Assembly (NCBI RefSeq): GCF_963678975.1
Contig: NC_089285.1
Span: 8,046,694 to 8,110,693, forward strand
Source: Dysidea avara
Taxonomy: Eukaryota > Porifera > Demospongiae > Dictyoceratida > Dysideidae
DNA length: 64,000 bases
Direction of reading: 5' to 3'
Made by a program: the position numbers and the translations under genes. Of the stretch, positions 46,871 through 58,022 are shown one piece after another. Positions within the stretch are counted from its first letter, which is position 1. Every line of letters begins with the position of its first letter. A model generated the notes under the pieces. That model did no database searches. It was not told the DNA's origin and worked only from the letters and a program-made list of their open reading frames with translations.

Positions 46871-47917
46871 TGCATTACTTTGTAACATTTGTTTAATAAT
46901 ATACAAAAATCTATTTCCACATAGTCTGAAATGAAGCGTGGCATGGACAAGAATAAAGTATATAGTTAAATAATATACAAAAATATACTACGCATGGTCT
47001 GAAATGAAGTGTGGCATTGAGGAAAATAAGTGTTTAGTCGAACCAGAATCGTGAAGACAAAAGCGGTGTTTACCATGCCTGACAAATAGCAAGCACAACA
47101 TAAAACACTATAACAAGTGGTATTCATTTTTGCATGCCAGCTGTGCTTGAACCTGGGATCAAACTGCCATCCATAAACTAATTATCAATCCAGTGCCCTG
47201 TGAAATGGATGATCAAACACTTCACACATCTAGAGGTATCAAGTGAAACTTTTAGTTGTAATTAAGTTATCAAGGTACAAACTTGTTTATCCTGCAAGGA
47301 CTACCACAAACCATACATGGTGACTACCCCTTGACAATGCTTCAGTGTTTATCCTGAAATAAATGTAGTCAATATACAGCTCGCACTTCAAACCAGACCA
47401 TTGCGGTAAACTAAACGGGCTTAACAGTAGCAAATACAAAATGTATAACACAATTCCAGTACACCAGTTCGCCTTAGTAGGGGACCCATTCTTAAGCACG
47501 CGACAGCCGAAAACTATTAAACATACATGACATTAAATACACAGTCACACACAAACAGTCACTTATGATTTCAAAAATGGTGTTCTCTATGAGGTTGCTG
47601 ACCTCGCTACACCAACTTGCAAAATAATTAGAATCTCCTATTGTTTGTTGCACTCGTGATCTATTGTTCTGTGACATGAGTAGCGTCCAAAGTTAGCAGG
47701 AGGTATTTTGAAGAAGGTGACTTGTGTAAAGTACTATCGCGGAGGAAGTAGATTACCGCTAGCCAACATTAGTTAAGTTTATCATAGAGAACTTGTTGTA
47801 CAGTACACCTCTATAAAAACAAATGAACAAAAAAGAATACACAGCCTATGGGCCTACTATATACTGCTGTAAAAGGGTACTGTAGTAAAAGCAACTGTTC
47901 CTAGTGTCCTCTCTTCT
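46871..47917. other. No gene recognised
   Basis: A diverged short duplication (aataatatacaaaaat...gtctgaaatgaag) lies at 46,898-47,010. The stretch 47,130-47,220 has a minus-strand tRNA-like look (gatcccaggttcaagc) but no clear box A, so a decayed SINE is only a possibility. Confidence 0.4.
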
Positions 47918-49451
47918 CTATTTCCCTATGGTGTCTTGTTCAATAGCTTTTATACATATTTTCCAAACAGATTCAAACTGCTCTGGCAAACTGTGATATG
48001 TAGGGAAAAGGCTGAATATTTTCCTTTGGAGATTGTTCATCTCCTGCAGGGGCAAAGCAGTTTTCCCTTCATTACCTGTGACCGTACACTGAGCTAAGAC
48101 ATTCTTGGATTTGACATAGTCCCAGCAGTGTCGTTATGAACAAGAGTGCGATGTTGAGCAATCACTTCGTCAATGTTTCTGAGCTGGTTAGTTGGTATGG
48201 CACTAAATAGCAAATATCTTGTGTTCGGTCTTCCTGCAGCTAAGAAAGAGCCTCTTCTTACCAGTGAGGGTGGAGGTGTTGTGTTTTGGGATGGTCCAGA
48301 AACTGTTATATCCACACAAGTAGATGATAGGATGGTACTCCAGTAATTCCCATGTTTAAGCCAGCACCCACAGATGATGGTGTGTGTGTTGGTGGAGTTG
48401 AGGACATCTGCTCACAGGATTGAAGTGTCGGAGGGAAAGGTAGTGGTGTCACCTGACTACCCATGGAATAACTATTAGGCCAGGCTAAAACTGAATTGTA
48501 CGTCGACGGTGTGTATCCTGGAGCTGAATTGTACTCTGATGATGGTGTGTATTCTGGAGCTGAATTGTAGTCTGACGATGGTGTGTATCCTGGAACTGAA
48601 TTGTACTCGGGTGATGGTGTGTATCCTGGAATTGAATTGTACTCTGACAATGGTGTGTATACTGGAGCTGAATTGTACTCCAGTGATGGTGGAGTTGAAT
48701 TGTACTCTGGTGATGGTGTGTATCGTGGAGCTGGAGCTGAATTGTACTCTGACGACGGTTTGTAAGCTGGAACTGAGCTGTACTCCAATGATGGTTTGTA
48801 TCCTGGAGCTGAAGTGTACTCCAATGACGGTGTGTATCCTGAAGCTGTATTGCTCTGAGCAGGTATGTGCCATCTAGTAGTGTTGTATGATACTTTACTT
48901 TCAATACAGCATATCTTGTACTCCAAATGTGATAACCGGACTTCAACGTTTTCCAATCTCACATCTATGAATAAAAGGTGAGAACATTTAATAACAAAAT
49001 GCAATGTGTGTTATTCAAAAATTTCCACGTCATATAAAGTTATTGACTGGTTTAAGTTGTTTTGCACGTCATTGTGTTGTGTTCAATGCAATGGAGGTCT
49101 TTAGAAAGCCAAGTGCTATATGATGATGGGTAGAGGGGAAGGTAGTATGCTTTTATATTTTAGCCCACACAAGTATTATAGTGTTACATAGATTATCTGT
49201 CTCGTTCTCATAGGAAACATCCATTGATGAACTGGATCCTGAGGGGGACATTCCTCCATCTCTAGTTGTTAAAGTTGGTGTATTAGCTCCCATTGTGAAG
49301 GGAGATAGTGTTGGCACTGGTAGTTTTGATTTGACAACTATTATTTTTAATCAAATTATTATGTACCTGAAACAGCTGGAGGCAGAGTTGGCATAGATGT
49401 TTCATTGTTTGAGACCACACGTTGCTCCACTTCTGTTGCTGATGGTGACAT
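47918..49451 (-). CDS. BEN-domain-like protein with Tyr-Pro-Ser-Glu repeats (frameshifted)
   Basis: Four exons fit GT...AG and a constant phase 1: 49,451-49,367, 49,316-49,188, 48,964-48,368 and 48,302-47,918. The start is MSPSATEVEQ. A Ser/Thr/Pro-rich part and a short coiled coil (VRLENVEVRLSHLEYK) come first. About 12 repeats of the form YTPSxEYNSxPG follow, then a C-terminal module with SLVRRGSFLAAG, IDEVIAQHRTLVHNDTAGT, VLAQCTVTG, LPLQEMNNL and SLFPTYHSLPEQFESVW. I recognise that module as similar to BEN domains, which bind DNA or chromatin partners. A frame change near 48,100, where some 10 residues seem missing, breaks the module. Exons and frames are otherwise clean, so this may be a host gene with a recent deletion, or a sequencing error. 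Confidence 0.6.
48490..48850. repeat. Coding minisatellite, 36-39-bp unit
   Basis: About ten units like ggagctgaattgtactc-gatgatggtgtgtatcct keep multiples of three, so copy-number change would preserve the frame of the BEN-like protein. The opposite strand is also open in other frames because of the repeat; those frames are not genes. Confidence 0.9.
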
Positions 49452-49981
49452 ATATAGCAAGTATGTAATAGTGGTTGGTCACCACCTTGTAATGAGACTA
49501 CTTATTCTGAAAGTGAACAAGTGATATTGTACGTACATGATGAGGCAACTGATATAGGGCATATACCCCTGAGACTTTTGTGCTAGCTCTTTTGCTGGCG
49601 TTTGTGCTGGCTTTTGTATTGTGGTTAAAGTTATTATGGTACACTATGTGTGTTGCAAGGGGTAGTCACCTCCATTGACTTAGTGGCAGCGCTTGATGCC
49701 GGGATCAAAATGCAATCAAGAGATCAAGACTAATTTCATCCTTCATCAAAGGATCAAGGTGCATTTGGACTTAACATCAAGCGATCAAGGCATTAAAAGC
49801 AGCGATCAAGCAGCTCTATTTATCTTAAAGGATCGAACTGTGTGACTATATTAGCTACTAACTACTGCTAAATTTTGTTGTGATGATTTCACATTGTTAA
49901 TAAATTCGTCTCTTCTAATAAGTTATAATTACACCTGTGGTACGAAGACGATATTGCTGGAGACATAAGTCATACGTAAAT

Positions 49982-50625
49982 GTGACCATCTCAGCAAAAA
50001 CCCGACTTGTTCGCACAAGCATGCGTATTGAGAAAATCGAAATTTAAAAATAATTCATAAAATTATGCAAGCTACTAAAAAACTACGCATGTTTTTATCG
50101 GGCCAGTACTTAAAGAAGGAAGACTCAAATCGATTAAAACTATATACCATCGTATTCGCCTGTTTATGGAGAGTTTGAAAATCTTTGTTTCGTTTCTCTA
50201 GCTCCAACGGTATGTGTGTCACGTGCGTTTGTTTACGATGCAGTAAACGTAAACAATATTGTCATCGTTTCTTCTACCAAACCGCCTTCGTATCCATATG
50301 CGCAAGTATCTACAGGGCTAACACTATACCTTGGCTGATGTGCTGATCCATAGTGAATGTTTTAAGCCAAATTGCAACGTTGTAGACTAATCCAAACGGA
50401 AGTTATGGCTGCGAATGTGAGCGCCTGTAGTTTATTTTCAGTATAGTCACTGTACAAATCGATTGCCTTGCTCTTCCTACTGTCTAGCGCTATAATTCCG
50501 AAACTACACACCACAGAAGGCTGAAACTTTGGTGGTCCATTCCTTGGACACTGCTGGTATTGCTGAGTGAATAAAAATTTTTTTTGAATCGTGCGAACAA
50601 GTCGGGTTTTTGCTGAGACGGTCAC
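49982..50625. mobile_element. MITE, 644 bp, AAAT target duplication
   Basis: Inverted ends of about 35 bp start GTGACCATCTCAGCAAAAAC at 49,982 and end with its near complement at 50,625, with about one mismatch. AAAT flanks both sides (49,978-49,981 and 50,626-50,629). A decayed relative lies at about 36,125-36,245. The minus-strand frame 50,362-50,625 runs through the terminal repeat and looks accidental. Superfamily not assigned. Confidence 0.8.
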
Positions 50626-50629
50626 AAAT

Positions 50630-51631
50630 GTATACAGTATAGAAAGTTAGCTATAGCTATTTGACCTTTATGCAGCACTTGTGCTATCAACTGAAGCTTA
50701 ATAAATAAATTTGCTAGCTACTTGTGTCATGCATATGCACAAATCTGTGAGACATATATAGCTACTTGTAACAGTAGGAACTGTTGAGAGTTACATAACA
50801 CTCATCTTATGAGTTCTTGCAATAGCTAGTTAGCTATTGTATTGGTATATTTGCTTTTGTAGCTTATAGTGTAATTAGCCAGATACTTTTACCTATCCCT
50901 GTCTACGTATGTTGTTGCTTTTTGTATGTTGTCAGTCTGTCGTTTTGACATATCACTGTCTCTTATTGTTCTAGTTTTGTACTTAATTAACTTTCACTGT
51001 AATTGACCTTTTTCTGACCTTAGCACTGCAACTTCAATACACAATATATACACTATCACAAGTCAGCAATCATGCATAGAAGACAAAGCACAGTAGCAAT
51101 ACACATAAGCCATGCAGTGTTGAACACAATTGCATGAGAATGCAACAGCTTTGTCTTGAATGTATTTAATTCATGGTGTAAATTGGCAATGTCAGTATAA
51201 GCTTATAAGCAAATAATTGACAGCTATAATAACTGGTTGTATAATTGCTTTATGTTTGAATAACACTATAGAATACAGTCTATTGATGTAATGGTTTCCA
51301 TTGTGCCTGACTAATTAACTGCTATGGAATAGACCGTGAACTAACTAAACAGATTTATGGGACTGAGGAGTATAGTTTAGTTTGTGGCAGTCAATCAATG
51401 AACTTTAAATTGCATGTGAGGTTAGCCCAAAATCAATATGGTTAATTATGGTTTCCATTGTCATTGACTACTATGTCAATAGACAGTGAACTGTACCTAC
51501 ACATATTTATGGGACTGGAGGGCATAGATTTATGGCTTAGGTTTTGTGGCCAAATACCAATCAACTTTTTTTCATCATTCAGTACACACATTTTGTAAAT
51601 TAAGTGATTTTCAGTTGACAAAATATTTAAT
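50630..51631. other. No gene recognised
   Basis: AT-rich. A diverged duplication (atggtttccattgt...gactatgtcaatagacagtgaac...tttatgggactg) is visible at 51,288-51,370 and 51,445-51,520. No coding frame is supported. Confidence 0.45.
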
Positions 51632-51892
51632 AGGTGGTTATAGAAAGTGATGGAGACCTTAGCACAGCATTAGCTTCCTTTATAGAAGTAGCAGGAAGTA
51701 ATTTACCACCTAAGTTCCGTACAATTCACATTAGTGAATGTACTGAGGTTATGCTGCAGCAGGATGATAGGTGTGAGCCACTTGAACCAAAAGTCCAACC
51801 AGTTTCTTTATCTAAAAAAGAGGAAGTGCTTCATCAATACCACCTGCTAAAAGGGCAAGTATGTAAATATAGATAGGAAACTATTATTACTT

Positions 51893-51914
51893 ATATATAT
51901 ATATATATATATAA
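51893..51914. repeat. (TA)n microsatellite
   Basis: About 11 TA units in an intron of the neighbouring gene. Confidence 0.9.
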
Positions 51915-53738
51915 CACCTAAAAATGACACATTTTGATACTGATAATTATTTTACTTTGGGGATAGCATTCTTTCAAAATGTAGAAAGGAAGATGGAGTA
52001 GCTGAGGATAATCAACCTCTGTATATTGATATGGAGAGTGAATCAATCAAATGCAATTGGTGTACCACTTTTAAAGGATCTATAGAAGCAAGGGTGATTA
52101 ATCAACGTAAAAGCATGCATCAAAGAGCGTCACTGTCAGCTACATCCAGATGATAATTTAGAAGGTGTCAATGACATTAGAACTTATTTTCAAGCACATA
52201 GATAGTTCTTGTTTACACACATGCATGTACGATCACTGTATAAATTTATAAATGAACTGTTAATCATCTCTTGTATTTTATATGTTCAATTGTTTTGTTG
52301 TACTAGACACACAAATTAATGATCATTCGGACAATAACCAAACTGGAAATACAGAACAGCTTGAGGAAAGTAATTTATCATTGTGTTCACATAGTGAGTG
52401 TGCAGGTATGCAATAAAGATGATGAGATTGTCTATTATTTATCTTTGCAAAGCAGATATAGACATTCCATGTCAAGGCCTATATGACCGAAAATATGTGG
52501 AATTGTATAATGATGGGAATGCCGGTGCCACTACTAGTAAAAAATTATGGCTTGACAGTCGTGCAAGAAAAGAATGTGGTGTTTTCACTGATGATCAAGT
52601 AGAAGTGCTTACAACCTGTAGCTGTTGTGAAGATTACTCTTCGTGGAAGAAAATGCATCCTTCAGATGCAAAAATGTTACAGAATATTGCAGATATGCCT
52701 CGTTACTACAAAGTATGTGATAAGAGAGTAAATATAAATGATGCCACTTACCAAGGTACAATCCGTGCTTTACACATGGCACCCAAAGGAGAATGTACTG
52801 GAATTGCCTGTTCTACTTGGCCTCATCCTTTCACTTGTGATGCATGTGAAGCCCTTCAACATGGTAAAGCAGTCAATTTAAAGAACTTTTACCTCTTTGC
52901 ACCATTTCTATGTGAAAAGTACCCTTCAATTGCCTATAGCTGTTGGGATCATTCAGCAAGAACAGTTATACGCAATTTAATGAACCGAGACACTGTAATT
53001 ACAACTGAAGTCAAAGATAAACACAGTGACAAGCTCAAGGCAATTGAATGTAGAACAATGCATCTATTCCAGATCTATGCTATTTAAAACAAGTTTTTCC
53101 TTCATCACACATCAAACATGGTGATTTTATCCCTTACATCTACCAAAATTGTGATGCAACATCTCGGTTGTTAACACAAACTACTATTGACGAACTTCAG
53201 CTTCACGTACTTGGGTCAGAAGGTACTCAGCTTTACCTTCAAGTAGCAGTATGGACACATGCTCCGTATTGTAATGATAAATTTGGCTCAACACCATCTG
53301 TTGCCAAAAGTCTTTGGGTAGGCATGATGACATGGAGATGCTGGCGGCAATATATTATAATTACACCTGGTCTGTTTCTTTCTTAAAATTTTATCTCTAG
53401 GCCACATTATTTGACTGAAGAATTGCTAGTTCATGGCTGGAATTAATCACTTGTTATGTCTTTACTTGTGCTTCCCTTCCTGCGATTTGTCAGAGTATAA
53501 CCTTCGTCATACTGGAAACCGAGGAATTGAAACAATCCATGGCATGTTTTTTGGTGGTACCAACTCTTTACCAATGACTTCTCCTAATTTATCTTTTAGA
53601 GAATTTTTAACCAGGATGAATTCTGCACAGCAGATGAAACGAGCTGAATATTCACTTAATACTATTATTACAAAAGAGTTAGGTCCGATCAGCAATACAC
53701 GTATGCCAAGTAATGACATGGCACAGGCCTCTCCACAG

Positions 53739-54175
53739 TAGGCAAGCGCCGATTATGCCAGCATAATTTGGGGCATAATAGGTAGTGAAAAGCGTCAGCA
53801 TAATGCCAGCATATTAGGCAAAATTTTTGTGCATTGGTTATGTGAGAAGCTGAAACTCTGCCTATTTTGCATGATGCAGAATGGGATAGTGTGCAAACAT
53901 GGTGAAAATCAGATTTACAGCTACGTTGTGAAGAAAAGATTAGTTGAAGATCGATATACTCTAATAGAACAGTCACTGCATAATGAATTATCCTAATAGA
54001 ACGTTCACAGATGCATGAGGTATTCTAATAGAGCAGTCAAGACACAATTTTATATGAGCATATTTGGAGCATAATGGTACACAACTGGGCACAATTAAAG
54101 CATAATAGGGGAAATTTTGGAGCAATGTTCAAAAGCACAATAGGCAATTTCAAAAGCATAATAGGCTCAGGCCTA
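53739..54175. mobile_element. 437-bp element with 8-bp target duplication inside an exon
   Basis: CTCCACAG is present at 53,731-53,738 and 54,176-54,183. Removing the element and one copy restores a continuous frame (QASPQ followed by NSDFQQALANLL). Ends are TAGGC...GCCTA, and the interior is rich in gcataatagg / cctattatgc motifs on both sides. An 8-bp duplication suits a hAT-like origin. It contains ctctaatagaacagtc repeats shared with other elements here. Confidence 0.87.
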
Positions 54176-54350
54176 CTCCACAGAACAGTGATTTTCAGCA
54201 AGCATTAGCCAACCTTTTGCTTGATATCTCACCTGTGTCTTCAGAATCTACACACCACCCTTTCAGTTGTCATCTTGGTGTTTACGACCTGCAAAGCAAG
54301 AGCTGCGCAAGATTCACCTCCGTTTCGAAAATCATTAGTCATTAGTGTAC

Positions 54351-55379
54351 AGATTCAGTAAAACATCGTTTTTGTATTTATGACGTATTGTTATAATTAT
54401 TATTATAGTGCACTAATTCATGAGTGTAGTTGCTAAAATTAATGGTGACCTGTCCTTTGCGTGGTGAAACAGGGTAGGTCTGTTAGTGGATACAATGTGT
54501 ACACGAAGAAGGTGCAGTTAATGGTAAGGACGAAAAAGCCTTATGGGATGGGTGGTCTATTCCTTGAAAGGGTTTTTCACGCACCGCTAATTTTCGTTTG
54601 GAGTTGAGGCATTTTTTCTGTTAAATGTTTGACATTCTCCAGCTTTTGAATGACGGCTATCTGTGTAGGGCCCATATAAACGCTTTGTCCTGCATGTCTG
54701 GTTCGAGTGCTCGTGTTTGAATAGGTAAGAAAACAGAGGATCCAACCTTGGACCTTTCTTGGGAGTGAGACTCTTCATCAAGGCGAAGGATGGAAATGGG
54801 AGTTCTTTGTCCACATGCACACAATTGACAAACTTATATTAAAACCAACACTTTAGGATGTCATGACATTATATTAGCGTGGCATCCCTGTGCTAGTTAT
54901 ATTGAAAGTGTGAGCACACAGTTACATCATGGGCTAACGCATTCTAGCTACGTTACAGACTATCTCTCACTCCAAGGTTTCTTTGCATGCTTGAAGCTGG
55001 TCTGGATAAGGTGCATACTGTCTTACACTCTCAGTTTTGCCCTCTGTGTACTACAGCATTTGTGGTAGCTAGCAGGTTCATCTCGTTTCGATCAGCTGAT
55101 ATTGATGGGCACATGTAGCAGTATAATAGTTTGTGATTATCTTGATCACTAATATTATACATTCTTACCTCGCCAGAATTACCCGAAAAATTGAAACATT
55201 CATTTGTTTATTCAATTATGTATTCTGTTTTCTGAGATTGAACTTTGCTGTATTTTGGCAGGACATATATGCATTTAGGTACATAGGATGTGCCTTATAC
55301 AATTTGCCTATTTGAATTTTAGCTGTTATACTAGCATGTACATGCATATGGTTGATTCATGAATGTCAAAATTAGTGCA
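54351..55379. other. No gene recognised
   Basis: The minus-strand frame at 54,587-54,820 (77 codons) has no family resemblance. No transposon ends seen. Confidence 0.45.
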
Positions 55380-55640
55380 TTATGTATTTGTGCATGCGTG
55401 CATATGTATACCTACTTTGCCCTGGTGTGTAAACACAGACTCATCAATTTCAACTACTTGACCAGGCCCACCCAACTTTATATCTGGTCTGTTTATTAAA
55501 GACCATGAACACATATCACGGCACCATTGATAAACATTGATTGCCATTTTCTTCCCTACTTTCACATCTTTGATAGCACCTGAGAGACTTCATCTTGTAG
55601 CCCATTTCGAACTCCATGGATAACTGCCCAAATCAAAAGA
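55380..55640 (-). pseudogene. Merlin-like (IS1595/IS1016-type) transposase, C-terminal part
   Basis: The frame contains NVYQWCRDMCSW, INRPDIKLGGPGQVVEIDES and VFTHQGK. GGPGQVVEIDES is the typical first-catalytic-Asp block of ISXO2/IS1595-type transposases, which in eukaryotes form the Merlin superfamily. An upstream frame gives LLIWAVIHGVRNG. The sequence stops shortly after the first Asp block. The N-terminal zinc-ribbon part lies on the same strand at 60,887-61,138; between them are a LINE fragment and a younger DNA transposon. Confidence 0.75.
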
Positions 55641-56200
55641 TTATCAAGGAAAAAGCAGCGTAGATACAACACTGCTCGCTTATCCAACCTTGCAAAAGAC
55701 TGGGAAAGCTATCATAATTTGAAGAAAGAATTGCAACGTTTATGTCGAAGATCTCATAACAACTATCTTTCATCACTGCTGGACTCACATAACAAACTCA
55801 CTAAAAGATTTTGGTCTTTTGTTAAGGGCAAACGTAAAGATCAGGTTAGCATCAATACACTATGCTCTCACGGACAAGTGTATACTGATAGTAAAGACAA
55901 AGCAGATATTTTAAACAAACATTTTTCATCAGTATTTACTGAAGAGGATTTGGATTCACTCCCCACTATCCATGGATCCCACACACCAGATATTTCAACT
56001 CCTGACATTAATCCTATTGGTGTCCAAAAACTTTTAGAAGACTTGGACATACATAAAGCATCAGGACCAGACAATATACCATCAAGATTACTAAAAGAAA
56101 CTGCTAGTCTCATGGCTCCTCTTTTGACTCTTATTTTCCAAGCCTCTATTCAACAAGGTACTGTCCCGGATGAATGGAAGAAAGCTAATGTAGTGCCAAT

Positions 56201-56460
56201 AGGCAACTTGCATGATTACGTCATGCGTAAGCGTACACGCCCATTTATGGTATCACGTAAAAAAAAATCCGTTAGAATGTATGGAAAATAGCGTCATGCG
56301 CGTACTCTCGAAAGCTTCCTGGCCACATTCTACCGTATATTCTAATGAAATTTCGTACAGTTATAGTCCACAGTGCAAGGTATCGCGTCGTGAAAATCGC
56401 TCTTGAAACGGTCGCACGAAGGGAAAGTTATGGTGGAAAATCCCGAGGAGTGTAGTTCTT
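56201..56460 (+). repeat. Left terminal inverted repeat with start codon
   Basis: It is identical over nearly its whole length to the reverse complement of 60,070-60,329. It ends within the coding start shared by both genes (ATGGTGGAAAATCCC and on to AGTTCTT), so it must contain the promoter and 5' leader. Confidence 0.92.
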
Positions 56461-57857
56461 TGGCAGCCGATTCAAATGATCATACGAAAACTAAAGTGAG
56501 AGGGGGATATACATGCTGTGTTCCTGGCTGCTATTCAAATTCTAAGAAACATAAGAAGCTTTCCTTTCATAAGTTTCCACTGGATGACGCATTAAGGAGA
56601 AAATGGACTAATAAAATCAAAAGGAAAGATTTTGTACCAAATGAACACCACAAGGTGTGTTCCTTGCATTTTAGAAATGGGAAAAAGATGGGAAGCACAG
56701 ATGTTCCTGTGATATTTCCTTTGCTGCCCAAGCCAACTTTTAGAAAGCCACCCAAGCAAAGATCGGCACCACTTACGACAACTAAAAGTGCAACATTGAA
56801 ATCTGCAGTAGTTTCACACAGTAGTGGGCCAGAAGTTGAAACTGCGAAAACAACTGAAGTATTAATCAGTGAATTACAGCAAGAGATAGCAGAACTGAAA
56901 CTGCAACTCCAAGCTATGCCTGTTGAAAAGTTTGGTTTGGATCGTTTTGCGGGTAATGATGATGATATTCGATTCTACACAGGATTTCCATCATATTCTA
57001 TATTTTGTAGCTTTTATTCCTTCTTAGGGCCTGCAGTAACCAACTTGAATTACTGGGGATCAGATTTCAAAGCTGATCGTTCCACTGGAACTGACAAGTG
57101 TGGTCCCTCTCGTAAGGTGCAGCCAATAGATGAACTCTTTCTTGTATTATACCGTTTGAGATGTAATGCATTAGAGAAGGACATTGGGGACAGGCTTGGT
57201 CTACACCCTAGTTCTATATCTCGAATTGTAGCTACATGGATCAACTTCCTTTTTTTCAAGTTAAAACAGCTACCCATATGGGCTTCAAGACAGATGGTAG
57301 ATGACGAGATGCCTGCTTGTTTTAAAACTCATTATCCAAAGACAAGAGTGATAATTGATTGTACAGAGATTTTCGTACAGATGCCGTCATCTTTTAGAGC
57401 CCAGTCGCAAACATATTCACAGTATAAAAGCCATAATATGGCAAAAGGCTTAGTTGGCATTTCCCCCAATGGATTGGTGACGTTCATCTCCCATCTGTAT
57501 GGTGGGCACATTTCAGACAAGGCTATCACCGCAAGTTGTGGATTAATAGAACTCCTTGAAGCTGGTGATATCGTGATGGCAGACAAAGGGTTTGACATAC
57601 AAGACTTGTTGGTTGGAAAGAAAGTGATTTTAAATATTCCTCCATTTTTAAGAGAAAGAGATCAGTTGTCTCTCGAAGATGAGGCTGAAACCAGACGCAT
57701 TGCCTCTGTACGCATCCATGTGGAAAGGGCAATACAGCGCATAAAGAATTATCGTATTCTACAAGGAGTAATCCCTTTGTCTTTACATGATCAACTGGAT
57801 CACATTTGGTTTATTTGTTGTATGCTGACTAACTTTTTACCAGCATTAGTTGAGTAG
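56430..57857 (+). CDS. THAP-domain DDE transposase, intact
   Basis: 475 residues from the ATG at 56,430. The frame extends 9 codons upstream to a TTG, but the ATG is favoured because the YqaJ gene starts at the matching ATG in the other terminal repeat. Residues about 28-100 form a THAP zinc finger: CCVPGC, then VCSLHF, then VPVIFPLLP, the C2CH pattern that binds transposon ends. A short coiled coil (about 142-162) follows. The DDE_Tnp_4-type domain starts with an HTH-like part (LEKDIGDRLGLHPSSISRIV) and has catalytic D310 (RVIIDCTE), D385 (VMADKGFD) and E432 (IHVERAIQRIK). No stop or frameshift; length is normal for the family. The enzyme would cut and rejoin the terminal repeats. It runs convergently with the YqaJ gene, with about 165 bp between the stops. 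Confidence 0.93.
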   Translation: MVENPEECSSLAADSNDHTKTKVRGGYTCCVPGCYSNSKKHKKLSFHKFPLDDALRRKWTNKIKRKDFVPNEHHKVCSLHFRNGKKMGSTDVPVIFPLLPKPTFRKPPKQRSAPLTTTKSATLKSAVVSHSSGPEVETAKTTEVLISELQQEIAELKLQLQAMPVEKFGLDRFAGNDDDIRFYTGFPSYSIFCSFYSFLGPAVTNLNYWGSDFKADRSTGTDKCGPSRKVQPIDELFLVLYRLRCNALEKDIGDRLGLHPSSISRIVATWINFLFFKLKQLPIWASRQMVDDEMPACFKTHYPKTRVIIDCTEIFVQMPSSFRAQSQTYSQYKSHNMAKGLVGISPNGLVTFISHLYGGHISDKAITASCGLIELLEAGDIVMADKGFDIQDLLVGKKVILNIPPFLRERDQLSLEDEAETRRIASVRIHVERAIQRIKNYRILQGVIPLSLHDQLDHIWFICCMLTNFLPALVE

Positions 57858-58022
57858 TAAAAATGGGCACTGTTGTTTGGTTGAGGTACATTGTAATGAC
57901 ATTCTAACCAAGTAATCTATCTACAATACATATTTACAGCAAGCGACATGAAAGCCTGGTTGTGTCAAGAGTGCTTATTTTTACTGCTTAGCTAATGCAA
58001 GTCACAATAACATGTATGTATA

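Larger units (their letters stand above)
51632..54350 (+). pseudogene. Uncharacterised multi-exon gene, decayed
   Basis: Exons lie at about 51,635-51,853, 51,998-52,200, 52,306-52,405 and 52,480-53,385, then 53,400-53,738 with 54,184-54,350. The best part (52,480-53,090) includes DIPCQGLYDRKYVELYNDGN, CSCCEDYSSWKK, GIACSTWPHPFTCDACEALQ and SCWDHSARTVIRNLM, so paired cysteines suggest metal binding. Later parts read HYLTEELLVHGWN, LRHTGNRGIETIHGMFFGGT and LSFREFLTRMNSAQQ. I remember similar unnamed proteins, often multicopy, in sponges and cnidarians, and suspect a transposon-encoded or transposon-spread family. Frame changes near 53,060 and stops near 53,385 and 53,450 mark decay. A 437-bp element interrupts its last exon. 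Confidence 0.6.

Noticed and set aside
47130..47230. tRNA gene or SINE
   Set aside because: A box B-like motif is present, but no box A or cloverleaf could be found.
48475..48877. Open frames on both strands over the BEN-gene repeat
   Set aside because: Frames follow from the 36-39-bp unit; only the frame joined by splice sites to flanking exons is kept.
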